Of a stretch of 64,000 bases of DNA, positions 35,073 to 46,300 are shown one piece after another. This DNA is from Petrosia ficiformis (Eukaryota > Porifera > Demospongiae > Haplosclerida > Petrosiidae). A model generated the notes under the pieces. It was given only the letters and a program-made list of their open reading frames with translations. It was not told the origin of the DNA and did not search any database. The stretch spans positions 14,416,916 to 14,480,915 of the forward strand of contig OX345637.1 of assembly GCA_947044365.1 (NCBI GenBank), in the 5' to 3' direction. Position 1 is the first letter of the stretch; each line of letters starts with the position of its first letter. The position numbers were made by a program, and so were the translations under genes.

Positions 35073-35790
35073 TAACTACCACTCGACTTGTCTTTTCTGG
35101 GGTTCGGACTTGACAAAGTCTCGATACCTACTACCAATTCCTCATGTTCTTGTTTGGAGTGGACCATTTTCTTGTCTGCAACTATTAGTGACTCAGAATA
35201 GATGTTACCATCACTAACTGTAACACTCATCTCTGGGGTCCAAGGCACCTGATTAAAGTACTTCTATGTATAAATGTACTTAATTTATGTAATTTTTAGC
35301 TACCTCCTTTAAATCACATTCTTGTCCATACCATCTGCAATGAAACTTACTCACTATATTGTATTGTTAAATTGTATGGCATGATATACCTGCTATTATA
35401 ACATCTTCCACATACACGGCAGCCACATGGTGCTTGTCTGATATCCATTGCTGGCAAACCACACTTTGAACATATAGATCTGTAATAATCATAAAAATAA
35501 ATATACTGTACTGTTAAATTATATGCATGGCATAAGATACGTACATGTTTCTTAAGATACCATAACATCTTCCACATACAATACAGCCACATGATGCTTC
35601 TCTGATATCCACTGCAGGTAAACCACACTCTGAACATATAGATCTGCAACAATCATAGTGATACTGCATTGTGAAATTGTACTGTATATATATATAAAAC
35701 ATATCAACATATTATAACACACCCTGCAGCCACATGATGCCTGTCTGATGATACTCACTGCAAGTAAACCACATGATCTATAATATCATA
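35073..35790 (-). CDS. RING-like zinc-binding gene fragment with tandem exons
   Basis: The exon at 35390-35479 reads SICSKCGLPAMDIRQAPCGC then RVCGRCYNS. The spacing C-x2-C-x11-C-x-C-x2-C-x2-C is like the first half of a TRAF-type RING, with the usual His replaced by Cys. It joins in phase to a small exon near 35308-35338 (WYGQECDLKE) and could reach a final exon (about 35073-35222, MSVTVSDGNIYSES to SSPNPRKDKSSGS, stop). A second copy of the RING-like exon lies at 35561-35643 (SICSECGLPAVDIREASCGC) and a truncated third at about 35724-35790. The second-to-first junction is out of phase, so the copies are alternatives or decayed. TRAF relation is inferred from Cys spacing only. Confidence 0.5.
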
Positions 35791-35796
35791 GGGATA

Positions 35797-35839
<43 letters not shown>

Positions 35840-36125
35840 ATATAATTATATATATATATATATAGGTTTATATAACGCATATAGACAGATGAAACATGTT
35901 ATATCTGATATATTTTAGAATGAGATTCATACCTAGGATTGTCCTGCAAGAGATTGTCATTAAGTCCGTAAGAAATCGCCATCGAGTTTCACAAGGTTGA
36001 TATTTTAAAATATCAACCTATTTTGAGGTTTATATGAGAAATATAGCCACATAGAAATGTTTGGTCTATGAATCTCATTATAAGATATATATAATTATAT
36101 ATATATATCCCTATATTTATATATT

Positions 36126-36130
<5 letters not shown>
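35791..36130. repeat. TA microsatellites and inverted AATGAGATTCATA pair
   Basis: TA-repeats at about 35795-35870 and 36085-36145 bracket a short inverted pair (AGAATGAGATTCATACC near 35918 and TATGAATCTCATTATAAG near 36066). A GT-repeat follows at 36143-36180. Open frames here are low-complexity. Confidence 0.6.
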
Positions 36131-36161
<31 letters not shown>

Positions 36162-36615
36162 CCACAGTGTGTGTGTATGTGCGTGTATGTATAATTATTG
36201 TGATTACAATATACTATGGCAATTTCAACTGAAGTATTCAATATCACTTGCAATTGTGCAATAAAGGGTCCACCATGTAGTTAAATATAGAAGATATTGT
36301 AATATGACATGCAATATAACATACCTGAGTTGACTAAAGACAGCTACAACATCACTCTCGGAACACATAGATCTACAAGATTATAGGGATACTGCATTGT
36401 GAATTGTATTGTATAAACTATAAACATACCTGTAAACCAAGATATTGTAAAATTGTCCATAACTGGCCATCATTAATAAGAGTGATCAGTACTGCAATGA
36501 TAACTGTACCAGTCTTTTTATATTACCTTATCGTGGGCGGGCGTTTCACTAGCGGAAGTAAAACCCACAGTAGACGCTTCATGTAAGCCCAGTGCATTTG
36601 GTTGTGTATCTTGGA

Positions 36616-36804
36616 CTATACTAGTTCACTTGATTTGTCTCTTCTGGAGTTTGGACTGGATGAGGTCTTACTACCTACTTCCAATTCTTCAAGTTTTAGT
36701 TTAGGACCATTTGCTTGTTTTTGCCCGTAAATATTAGTGACTTTGATATTCTCATCATTATTTACCGCTGCTACACTGTTAATATGACCATTTTTACTTG
36801 TCAT
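36616..36804 (-). CDS. 62-aa open frame, paralogue of the 35.1-kb exon
   Basis: The frame begins MTSKNGHINSVAAVNNDENI and ends SSSPNSRRDKSSELV and stop. The exon at about 35073-35222 ends similarly (LSSPNPRKDKSS). The two are therefore duplicates of one exon in which the reading frame and stop position are roughly kept. A degraded zinc-exon piece (ATCTATGTGTTCCGAGAGTG) lies between them near 36325-36370. No known domain is seen. Confidence 0.4.
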   Translation of the reverse strand: MTSKNGHINSVAAVNNDENIKVTNIYGQKQANGPKLKLEELEVGSKTSSSPNSRRDKSSELV

Positions 36805-36946
36805 GATGTCTGATCATGATCACACTATATAGCGACTAGAGAACAGGACTGCTCCATCAAAACCGAGATCAAAACGAACACGAAATAAGGGCTAGGGTCA
36901 AGGGTGGCTTACGTAAATCACGTGACGTTAAAAATGGCGATCTTAA

Positions 36947-37457
36947 CCCTTAGAGGACTGAGCTTGTTTTTCAAAATTCTTCCCATTTCCAACCTTGGCG
37001 TCTCTGGTGCATATATTTTGGCCACCGTTCACTTTTTCTACCCCAAACGTGGCTCCTTTTCTGACATGGATCTACCAACTTGCTTACGGGGACTCAAAAG
37101 TCCCCAAGCGTTTCGTAGGATTAAATCGAATGCAGTGCTCTCCCTCTTTTGACTGGAACTGGGGCAAACAAAATGACCCCACTGCATGTCTCAACTACCC
37201 ACCAGATTGCGTGGGCGGTGTCACTAAAAACCTCAAATTGCGTGGGCACAGAGGGGCCGCACCCCTAAAATTTCTCACATGTACTCATTATTTAGGCCAA
37301 AGGGCAGCCAAAAAGCCATCAACTTTTTTTACCCATTTTCATGGGTTTGTCGCTGACACCAATTACAAGCATTTAGAGTGCTTCGTAATGCTAGGAACAC
37401 TCTCCAAACCGCGTAGGGGTCAAATGTCACATATATGTGACATCAGTGCTCTAAGGG
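36947..37457. mobile_element. piggyBac-like MITE, copy 1
   Basis: Ends CCCTTAGAGGACTGA and TCAGTGCTCTAAGGG are imperfect inverted repeats, flanked by TTAA at 36943-36946 and 37458-37461. CCCTT ends and a TTAA target fit piggyBac. A diverged copy in opposite orientation sits inside exon D of R5 (51765-52325). A 157-aa frame spans it, but the other copy does not keep it. Confidence 0.85.
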
Positions 37458-37555
37458 TTAATTCGTAAGACTAGCAACAGGAAAGAAGTCGAAATTAAAT
37501 GAGTTATTAACCCATGTTGTGTTTCATTTTCCTAATACCAGTCACCATTACAGGT

Positions 37556-38501
37556 TACCAATCATCTAGTGGACTTACTCTTTCATCAGGAGGAGACACT
37601 CTCTGTTGATGTTCAAATGGAACAGCAGAAAGTAAATGATTCAACAAGATCTCAACGTGCCCAATTGATCTGTGATAACCTCCCAGAGGAGCGTGTGAGA
37701 TTAATGGATGTTGCGTGTGAGAGAGGGGCTTTGTCATGGCTATCTGCTCTTCCTTATACAGTCATGCACTTGATCTACACAAGGGGATGTTTCAAAATGC
37801 CTTGTGTATCTGCTATGGCTGGAGACCCCCTGATTACCCTGGAACTTGTGTTTGTGGGAACTCTTTCACTGTTACTCATACTTTGAGTTGCCCTTATGGT
37901 GCACTGATTTCCAATTCGCCATCATAATGATTTGTGTAACCTTACAGCCACCCTACTGAGAGAAATCTGTACCAATGTCACAATAGAACCTCACCTTCAG
38001 TCTCTAACTGGTGAACACCTTGATTATTGAACTGCCAACAGGGAAGACAATGCCAAGCTTGATGAAGCTGCTCATGGGTTTTGGGGGATCTCAGGACAGA
38101 GTGCATTTTTTGATGTGTGGGTATTTAACCCCATGGCTCCCTCTCTGAGTAACCTCACCCTTCATGCATGCTATTCTCGGAATGAGCAGAAGAAGAAAAG
38201 GCTCTATGATCAGAGGGTTTGGGATGTGGAGTTCGGTTCATTTTCTCCATTGATCTTTTCCACTGCCGGTGGTTTGGGACCTGTTGCCACTATTGTATAT
38301 AAACGAATTGCTTTTTTGATCTCAACCAAACTGGATAAACCTTATTGTGTTGTTATAAATTTCATCAGATGTCAACTCTCCTTCTCACTTCTTCGTTCTA
38401 CCATTTCCTGTTTGAGAGGTACCAGAACCAAATTATTCAGCACCAACTATACATCTGACATTGACCTTGCCCTTGCTCAGGGACAGATTGATGACTACTA
38501 G
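37556..38501 (+). pseudogene. Retrotransposon polyprotein C-terminus, degraded
   Basis: Reading across frames gives RVRLMDVACERGALSWLSAL, DLHKGMFQNALCICYGWRPP, CVCGNSFTVTHTLSCPYGAL, TIEPHLQSLTGEHLDY, FFDVWVFNPMAPSLSNLTLH and RRLYDQRV-like segments through QLSFSLLRSTISCLRGTRTK. I recognise this as the region downstream of reverse transcriptase in mobile-element proteins common in cnidarians and sponges, including the CxCG...HxxxC zinc-binding pattern. Frame changes occur near 37745 and 37915, and there is an in-frame stop after EHLDY. No reverse-transcriptase core is present, so this is a 5'-truncated copy. Confidence 0.7.
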
Positions 38502-38610
38502 ACTCCATTTATACTGTACTGTGTATTATATTGTTTATCTTTTGTCATCTGTCATGTCATGTTTATACATGTTACTGTCTTAATTAAAATTTTGAAATTG
38601 AACTTAACTG

Positions 38611-39327
38611 CGTGAGCGTAATTACGCCCACACAGTATTTGCTATAATACACGTGGTTGATCACGGAACCAACTTTGAAGCTTTGCTACCTCCCGGCATA
38701 GCAAACATAGCTAACAATTGTTATGTCAACAGTTTTATTCAATGCTTATTGAATCATCCTTCTTTTCTTGGTCCTTTGGAAGTGGGATATAAAGAACACC
38801 TCCAATCTTCATGTCAAATTCAGATATTATAAATTCATAATAATGCAAATCAAGGTTATCAACAATAATGAAGGTCTTTGTTTGGTGAATGCTCTTCAAT
38901 ATATGTACAGCAGTTCTTCAACTGTAGTTCCGTCAGACTCCATTGTAGCATGTCTGAAAGGTATGACATTGTATAGTGACACATATAATTAATTATTATA
39001 GCAACACATTGTTCATTTACACCTGGATGTTATCAAGATGCACATGAGTACTTTCTTCAATTAGTTGATAGTTTAGGTAAAATTTCAAGAAGGTGAGACC
39101 TTAGATAATTGAAATACACATGATATGACATTGCATATACATGTATATAATTATAGTGGGATGGAATTTATAAGAGAAGTGTTACACCTTCAACAAGAAC
39201 AAACAAGTAAATTATAATCACTTTTGTTAACTAAAGTTAAATTGTACCATTGTCAGTTCTATGTACAGCATGTAACTCGACAAGCAAAACTATGCAAATA
39301 TGTAGCACTTTGGAACTTAAAATACAT
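38611..39327 (+). CDS. Ubiquitin-specific protease, N-terminal part only
   Basis: Five exons join in consistent phase: 38611-38781, 38855-38960, 39002-39092, 39157-39206 and 39257-39327. Exon 1 has the USP Cys box, GIANIANNCYVNSFIQCLLN, with the catalytic Cys. Exon 3 has QDAHEYFLQLVDSLG (the QQD-like box). Exon 5 has ILCTACNSTSKTMQICSTLE, matching one half of the zinc ribbon. The His box and second ribbon half are missing, and receptor remnants begin only about 60 bp downstream. Exon 1 is open upstream without an ATG. It would remove ubiquitin if complete, but as it stands it is a truncated copy. Introns are 41-73 nt apart from one of 64 nt between exons 3 and 4. Confidence 0.75.
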
Positions 39328-39389
39328 GTAAGTTGGCCAGACTAGAATCGTACTGCAATTGAACAATCAACAACTATCAAAGTTACACA

Positions 39390-39750
39390 GCACACTTCAG
39401 TATTGTTATATTGTGTTAACGCAGTTGCTGTTAGACTTCTTCATAATGTTGTATCCTTAACATCATCAGTAGGAAGTTGAGTGAAACCTTTATTTGCAAA
39501 AATTTAATCAGAAGCACTTGTTTCATTTACAATGAAAATAATCTCATTTGCTATAGCAACACAACTGAACTCCACTTCACTATTAGTAGTCACATTTATA
39601 CTCTCAGGATGACTCAGGATTACTGAAATATCAGTGTATAGATACAACATTAAAAATTATGCTAATTAAAACTGAAAGACTTAGTTTATAATTATCATAC
39701 CTGGATCTTGAGCAAACAAGGAAATGTAGTAGGAATTTCATCGAAAGCGC
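39390..39750 (-). pseudogene. Receptor 5' remnant (signal peptide + Ig)
   Basis: The signal exon near 39710-39741 reads MKFLLHFLVCSRS. It is shortened relative to R2 and its frame is altered. The Ig remnant at about 39392-39635 matches the R2 Ig exon, but a one-base change at TTCTGATTAAATT shifts the frame. Downstream exons are absent because USP sequence occupies their expected place. Confidence 0.8.
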
Positions 39751-40274
39751 TTATTAAAAGTTGGACTTGGATAATTATAATTATAATTGTAATCTGACCC
39801 AATGTCAGTAGTTGTATTGTTTTAGACTGCCTTCAACACTTGTGTTTGTGTCTGTGCTGTTCACACTACTCAGATGAAGATGAAATGGTAGAATGTATTA
39901 ATGCACTGTTCTAAACAAAATCAATAACCATACAGGTGAAAGAAATAAACATTCCAGAGTGTGAAACATCAAGCTAAGTGTGTATGACATGAATTGCACT
40001 GACAACTCACTTCACAGCAAATTCATGCATGCACCTTAAAAGCAATTTTTGTAAGCCAAGTACTCCATAGCTATATAATATGCTACACTGTCAAAAAGAC
40101 TCAAGTTGGCATTACAAGAGCAAGAATATACCCATTCAGAAATTGCTTATCAGTTCGCTTAACAAAAACAAAACTTCAATGATATATAATGATAGTATGT
40201 TCACATTCAATTAATAAAATAACTTTTCAAATCTTCAAAGGAGAAGATTTCTCCAACTAATCTTACAAAATGAA
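39751..40274. other. No gene seen
   Basis: 5' flank of the receptor remnant, resembling the R2 upstream region (AGTTGTATTGTTTTAGAC near 39808, as near 20097). No exon was found. Confidence 0.45.
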
Positions 40275-40591
40275 TATACATATAATATACAAAAATAATA
40301 AAAAAACATTTTTAAAAATAAAGGAGTATGTAGGGATATATATCAAAACCGAAAAGCACAGGAACAAGATAGCTTTGGGAACAAAATGAAATACCACTTC
40401 CACATAACATCCTTACATAAGTATCGCTTCTTTGTGTTTTGCCTTTACTCTAGCTGTGTATACTTATGTAGGGTTGTTATGTGGAAGTGGTATTTCATTT
40501 TGTTCCTAAAGCCATCTTGTTCCTGTGCTTTTTCGGTTTTGATATATATCCCTACATACTCTTTCATTTTTTTTATTATTGGTGTTTCCAT

Positions 40592-40600
<9 letters not shown>
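40275..40600. mobile_element. Foldback MITE copy with TA microsatellite
   Basis: ACCACTTCCACATAACATCC and CTTACATAAGTATCGC on the left are mirrored by ACTTATGTAGGG and TTATGTGGAAGTGG on the right. Terminal AATAATAAAAAAACAT pairs with TTTTTTATTATTGG. A TA-repeat of about 45 bp follows (40593-40640). Long Tyr/Ile open frames here are microsatellite artefacts. Confidence 0.8.
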
Positions 40601-40641
<41 letters not shown>

Positions 40642-41054
40642 ATATATATACGGTGGCTTCGAGGTGTATATTCGCGATATACACTGAGAAGCCATGGTAT
40701 ATTTAATATATTCTATAGCTAACAAGTACATTGAACGTGATGTACCATAATGGTGGTATGTTGATGGATGGATATGTGTCGACAAGTAACGATTGAGGAC
40801 TTACGTGTGTGACTCAAATGAAAACCTAGTTGTTTGGCTGTGCTGTTCTTTCTGTTGTTTCCTAGTCGAGAGAGTAGAGATGCTGTAATTGTGAAGAAGT
40901 TGGATCTCAAATCAGAAATCACATGATTGTATATACCACATTCAATTTCAAATATACATGTAAATGTTTATTTGTAAAAAAAACTACTATTTGTATAATC
41001 ATATTCCTATTATGTATATACTATACATTTCACACAATAATACTTTTGGTTACA

Positions 41055-41187
41055 GTAAAGTCTCATAAACAGGAGTAGTTGTTTGTTGTACATTCTCATA
41101 TCCAGGAGTATTAGTTTGTATGGAGTGGATATCTTGATAAGCTGGATTCTTGTTAACTGATATCTTTCTATTAGAATTCCTATCACT
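41055..41187 (-). pseudogene. Receptor cytoplasmic-tail remnant
   Basis: The sequence matches the 3' part of the receptor tail exon: NPAYQDIHSIQTNTPGYENV, then PVYETLL and stop. The upstream part of the exon and all other exons are missing. The distinct ending (LL instead of M) shows it is an independent old copy. Confidence 0.75.
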
Positions 41188-41394
41188 ACAGTATAATCAT
41201 GTATTAATCTTATAACATTATACTATACACCATATTACATATAAGGTCATCATCAATGATTACCATGTAGAGAAAATAGCTCTAAGATAATCACTATCTG
41301 TAAACTACAGGAAAAGTATATAATTTATAGGTATGTATATACTATATACTTCCATATATTTTTGTAAATACACGTGGATATATAATTATGTGTG

Positions 41395-41560
41395 TACATA
41401 TGTATGTATACATAACCATACATATCTATGTTGCATACATACACACACAGACACATACATATATATGTACGTACATACACTCGTACATACATACATATGT
41501 GCTTACATACATACATACATACATAAATACATACATACATACATGCATACACACATAAAA
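41395..41560. repeat. ACAT-type microsatellite
   Basis: Runs of CATACATACATA and variants. They produce long Tyr/Cys/Met open frames on both strands that are not genes. Confidence 0.9.
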
Positions 41561-41589
41561 CACAGAGACATTATCTAGCATTCCATTAT

Positions 41590-42010
41590 TTAGCTCTGTG
41601 AACACAGAAAATGAAATATCACGACACCCATTCAACAATATGTCACAAGTTGCTAGATCACTGAAATCAGTTATACTGAGATTGAATGACAGGATCAACA
41701 ATAGTACTAAAACCTTCAGGGTGCTATAAAAGAATCACCACGAAATCAATCTCAAAATGTGCTGTATCACTACCAGGTATAAACCCAAATGAGTATGAGC
41801 GACCTCCTTGAAGACAAATGGTATTGAATACTGCTTGTCCAATTCCTGTTGTTCAGTCTGAATATATTATCTTCTCATTACAGGTGGACAGGATTCCATC
41901 TCCCTCTTCATTTCCTATAGTCATTTGCAGGTCAGCTTCCTCCCACACAAATGTATATTTCAGATAGTAACTGATAACAATTCCATATTCACCACTAGTT
42001 GGCTAATAAT
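41590..42010 (-). pseudogene. Remnant of an unidentified extracellular-type gene
   Basis: Minus-strand pieces read GEYGIVISYYLKYTFVWEEA and LQMTIGNEEGDGILST, then (after stops) ICLQGGRSYSFGFIPGSDTA. A further exon-like piece reads SFNLSITDFSDLATCDILLN and SFSVFTELNNGMLDNVSVFY. The composition and alternating hydrophobic pattern resemble an extracellular beta-domain, but I do not recognise the family. Several stops mean it is not functional. Confidence 0.35.
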
Positions 42011-42019
42011 AACGACATC

Positions 42020-42890
42020 ATTAATAATCAGAGCCTAACTAGATCCCATAAACAAGTCTAAACTTGATTGTGTACGATAAGAGAAATTAGTTACCCCTAA
42101 ACTCTCTTCAGCTTCAAAAAGGAAATGGTCAACATATGGTAAAAACCTGTTTTCTGATGGTTTAGAACAGGTTTACTCCTGTACGACATATACTTTTTTC
42201 TGTATACATGTTACAACGTGGGTCAACATGTTACAAACATGAGTCAATACTGTGGTCTGCTTAATAATAATAACCTGGTTCACAAGTGTCACAAGTGTCC
42301 ACCAATTATGCGGGGTTTCCAAGAGCACACTGCAGTTATGTTATCCCATAACATAGGATCACTTAGGTTACTATGACAACGGCAATCTAATTAAACATTG
42401 CAAAATCTATTATAATGAAAATTAATTTTTTTACCAATGAATTTGTTTTACCACACAAATTCTGCATTTGTAATGGTTCATTGCAATTTATGAATAATAA
42501 CACTAAAATGTAAATATTAAATCGGCTCATGACAATGAAAAAAGATAATTCACGTTCATGAAAGGAGACAAAAATTTCACTGATGTTAACAGTATTGTGT
42601 TGAGTTTACTGGAAGAGATTGGGAAAGTAAAACCGAATATACTGATTGCAATGTATACCCTCTGTGTTGTCCCTCCTGATGTTTCAATCAATACCTCATC
42701 GAACACACACATGTCTGTGTATTGCTCTCACAAACTGGAAAAAGTGTAATGTTACACATAAGTATACATAAATATAAGCATTTACATCTTTTTCAATACA
42801 CTGTGATGTATTAATTTTTGTATAATTATAGTACACTGTGACATATTAAACAACTTGACTGTAACTATATTATATACAACTTAATTCTAA
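42020..42890. other. No supported gene
   Basis: A 63-aa plus-strand frame (42558-42749; SIVLSLLEEIGKVKPNILIA and PPDVSINTSS) has no recognisable domain or splice context. The rest is AT-rich intergenic DNA. Confidence 0.4.
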
Positions 42891-43331
42891 CGAGAACTAC
42901 CAGAAATCATCTTTATTGCAGAAAAAGCATTAACAATTTTGTTATACCCCGGTATATACCAAGTATTAAATGTTTTAATTTTTATCTGCTTCTAAACAAA
43001 GATTTATTTCTGGCCATATATCTCTCTCTTTTGCATAAAAATACAAAACCTAGTTATATTAAGTATATACAATTCCTAGATATCAGCTAGCTGTAATATA
43101 CATATTTATTTATCAAAGAAAACTTGGTATTCAATTTCATTGCTATCATAACTACCATTCACTTATGTAAATTTTATCTATTGTGCAATTTATATAAAAT
43201 TTAAAAAAACCAAACAGAAATGTGCACCATTTATATAATTATATAGTACTGTTTGTAAATATAAGATAATTATATTGAAATATTCATGTTAAACAAATTG
43301 TGCATTATACATTTCACACGTTAATAATTAA

Positions 43332-46300
43332 TTACATTACAGTCTCATAAACAGGAGTAATTGTTTGTTGTACATTCTCATAATCAGGAGTATTAGTTTG
43401 TATGAAGTGGATATTTTGATAAGCTGGATTCTTGTTAACTGATATCTTTTTATTAGAATTCCTATCACTGGCGTTAGTAACAGCTCGTGGATCATCATAA
43501 GCTGGATTAGTTTGTAATGGTAGTACTTGTCCAGTAGATCCTGAATGAGGAACAATATAATTTCCATTGATAAGAATCATAGTTTAAAATAACCAAAGCA
43601 CCTGAATTTTTACGGATTTTTGTGTACAATATAATGATCGCTAGAACACTAATGACTGTTATTAACACTAGTATAATAACACTTGAACTGGTAGCTATAA
43701 TGATAGTTGTATTACTTTCAGCAACAGGAATACCACTGGTTGACATGACTGTAGTAAGACCAGTAGTACTAGTAACTAAATGAATAGAACCAGAACTATA
43801 ATAATTATACAATTATAATGCATAGTAACTATAAAAATACACATGTACATCTTATAATTATAATACTAACTTGTTGATGGTCTAGAAGAAGACAATATCA
43901 GAGAAGAGGAAGCTAGCCTAAGGGATGTTGTTGTTACTGTTGTTATTGTCCCTGTTGTTGTTGTTGTTGTTGTTGTTTGTTCATCTACAAACACTTGATT
44001 CTTAATAATAGCTGGTAATTGACTCAGTGTGTTATCATTCTCAACATCATATACATACAAGTCATAATATCCAGTAATAATATTTGATATACAACCCTCA
44101 GCAATGTTGTTGACATCTCTATTAAACCTTACTGGTGGTAGTATCATGATGTTATTTTGAAATATCTGTATTTCACAACCAACTGCAATAGTATTTATAA
44201 AGAATCTACACACCACACACACTTCTCCACTAGTACTAGTTATATCAATTGATTGAACATCATAAGTTGCTATAGAATATAATTATTTCATGTAATTAAA
44301 TTGGACATGTTATTTTTGAATGTCTAATAAAATAATTGTGCTTGCGACTGATCATATAATTATACATAATTATACGATGGTGCATAGGTGATCGCCATAG
44401 TAAACCTTTGATGTACCGCGGGAGATATACCATATAGTGGGAAATTTGTGTGGGGTCTTCCTTTCGTGTTTTAATCGATATTCCATTTTTGTGAGTTAAA
44501 AATTCGTATTTCAATCGATATTGCTCAAAATCCACCCATGACAATAAATTTTATTTATGATATTTGTGAAATGGCTCTGTATCACGAAAAACACAAAAAT
44601 TATACCCCACGAAGATATTCAGTTATACAGTATACACACAACATGTCTGTAGACAGGGAGATTTAGTGTTTAGCCACTAAATCATCTAATTGTATTTTCA
44701 CAGTTAACGCTAATTGGCATAGTACTATGGTTACTACTTGACAACAGTGATGTCAAATGCGATTTAATTGCATACTTTTGTGTTACCATGGCATAAAATA
44801 CTGTTTGGAGGCAGTTATGAGCATATAACACCCGCAAGATAATTGTCTCGGGCTACGCTTTCGACCAATTATCTCTCAGGTATTATATGCCCATAACTGC
44901 CTCCAACTAAGGCTATCTCCTATATATACTTATAGCTTGATACGTTTTTAAAGTAGTGTTCACTATAATTATTAAGAAATATCAGACTGATGCGGTTTCC
45001 TTATAATTATGCAACTCAATATAATTAAATATTCAATTCCTAATCATTATTGGGTATTTAGCAACAAAACTTATTTTGTGTTGAAGTTATAAAAGAAGTT
45101 AAAAACATACTTGAGGTGAGGCGACAGGTAAGAGTTTTAAATAATATCACTGTTAATTTCTCTACCAAACAAAATTCAAACACACAGTTACTGAAATCTG
45201 TTAATTACATGAAGTAATTTTAGTGAAAACCTAAATGGTATAGATGTTGTAATAAGTGAAGTTATATTACTATGATAGTTTTGTAAACCGGGAAACATGA
45301 TTGGTCAGTTACGTCAGTGTTTCTACTCTTCTAGTAACTGTTACTATAGAGCGGATCAAACAGTGGAGATATCAGAAATTGGAGAAACAACGATAAATAA
45401 CAGTCCTCATCAGGGCAAGCTATCATTTTGAAGAATGTTGAGAAAACATTTCAAGTTGCCCTCACCTGTCACCTTTACGCAAAATTGAACCACTTTTATG
45501 ACCATCTGTTGTCAAAGTACATTAAAGAGTTTGACATCACTTTTTTGAATGCATCTGTCCTTAACAGTGCAAAATAAAATTGTTTAAATAACTAATTTAT
45601 TGGTTAGTACAGTTGCAAGGAATAATGGAAATTGTAATTTAATTGGTCATGTAGTTTATTATGACTGTATGTTGATATATATGTACTTGTACCAATTATA
45701 ATCCAATAAAAGGAATATGTACTTTAATTAAATCCTTGTAGGCTTGCAACCTTCTTTATGCATCTAATATAAGATATAAGACATCATAATTGTTGGTACA
45801 AGTAGATGTTATCATGCAGTCATAACAACCTGTATGACTAATTATAATACTTCAGCATAATGCATTTTATGTATCACATGATACCACATTTCAATCATTT
45901 GTACGAACATTGCATGTGTGTAGTTTATTTCACAAAGAATATTTCTAACATGCACTCAGCATGATCGAACATCTCTTGTCAGTAACCACACTATTTAAAA
46001 CCCTTGTGGTTTGGTTTCTAGATAATGAGGAAGCCTCCAAACAGTGCTTAACCTATAATATAGACTAATAATAGCGTGATACTATTAATGCAAGAATAAT
46101 GAAAAAACACTTTCAATAATATAAAACCCAAAAGGATACGAACAAGCTGCTGATATAGGAGATTAATGTAGAACCCAAAATTAAAGAAACTACTTCCATA
46201 TGAGCTTATATAAGTACAGCTCTTTCTCTTTACTTTACAGTGGTATATAGGTACTGATATAGGGTTATACAGTGTTAAAATGAATAGGTTATTTTAACCT

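Noticed and set aside
35020..35217. 65-aa plus-strand frame
   Set aside because: It is the opposite strand of a minus-strand exon that has a paralogue at 36616-36804 with a conserved frame.
36995..37468. 157-aa frame inside the piggyBac-like MITE as a transposase
   Set aside because: No DDE or DDD motif, and the related copy at 51765 does not preserve the frame.
40445..40785. Tyr/Ile-rich open frames on both strands
   Set aside because: Produced by the TA microsatellite and the foldback palindrome.
41395..41560. CRISPR-like array
   Set aside because: It is a simple microsatellite with no spacer structure, in eukaryotic DNA.
41325..41701. Tyr/Cys/Val-rich open frames on both strands
   Set aside because: Produced by ACAT-type microsatellite repeats. 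Only the distal piece at 41590-41700 looks protein-like.
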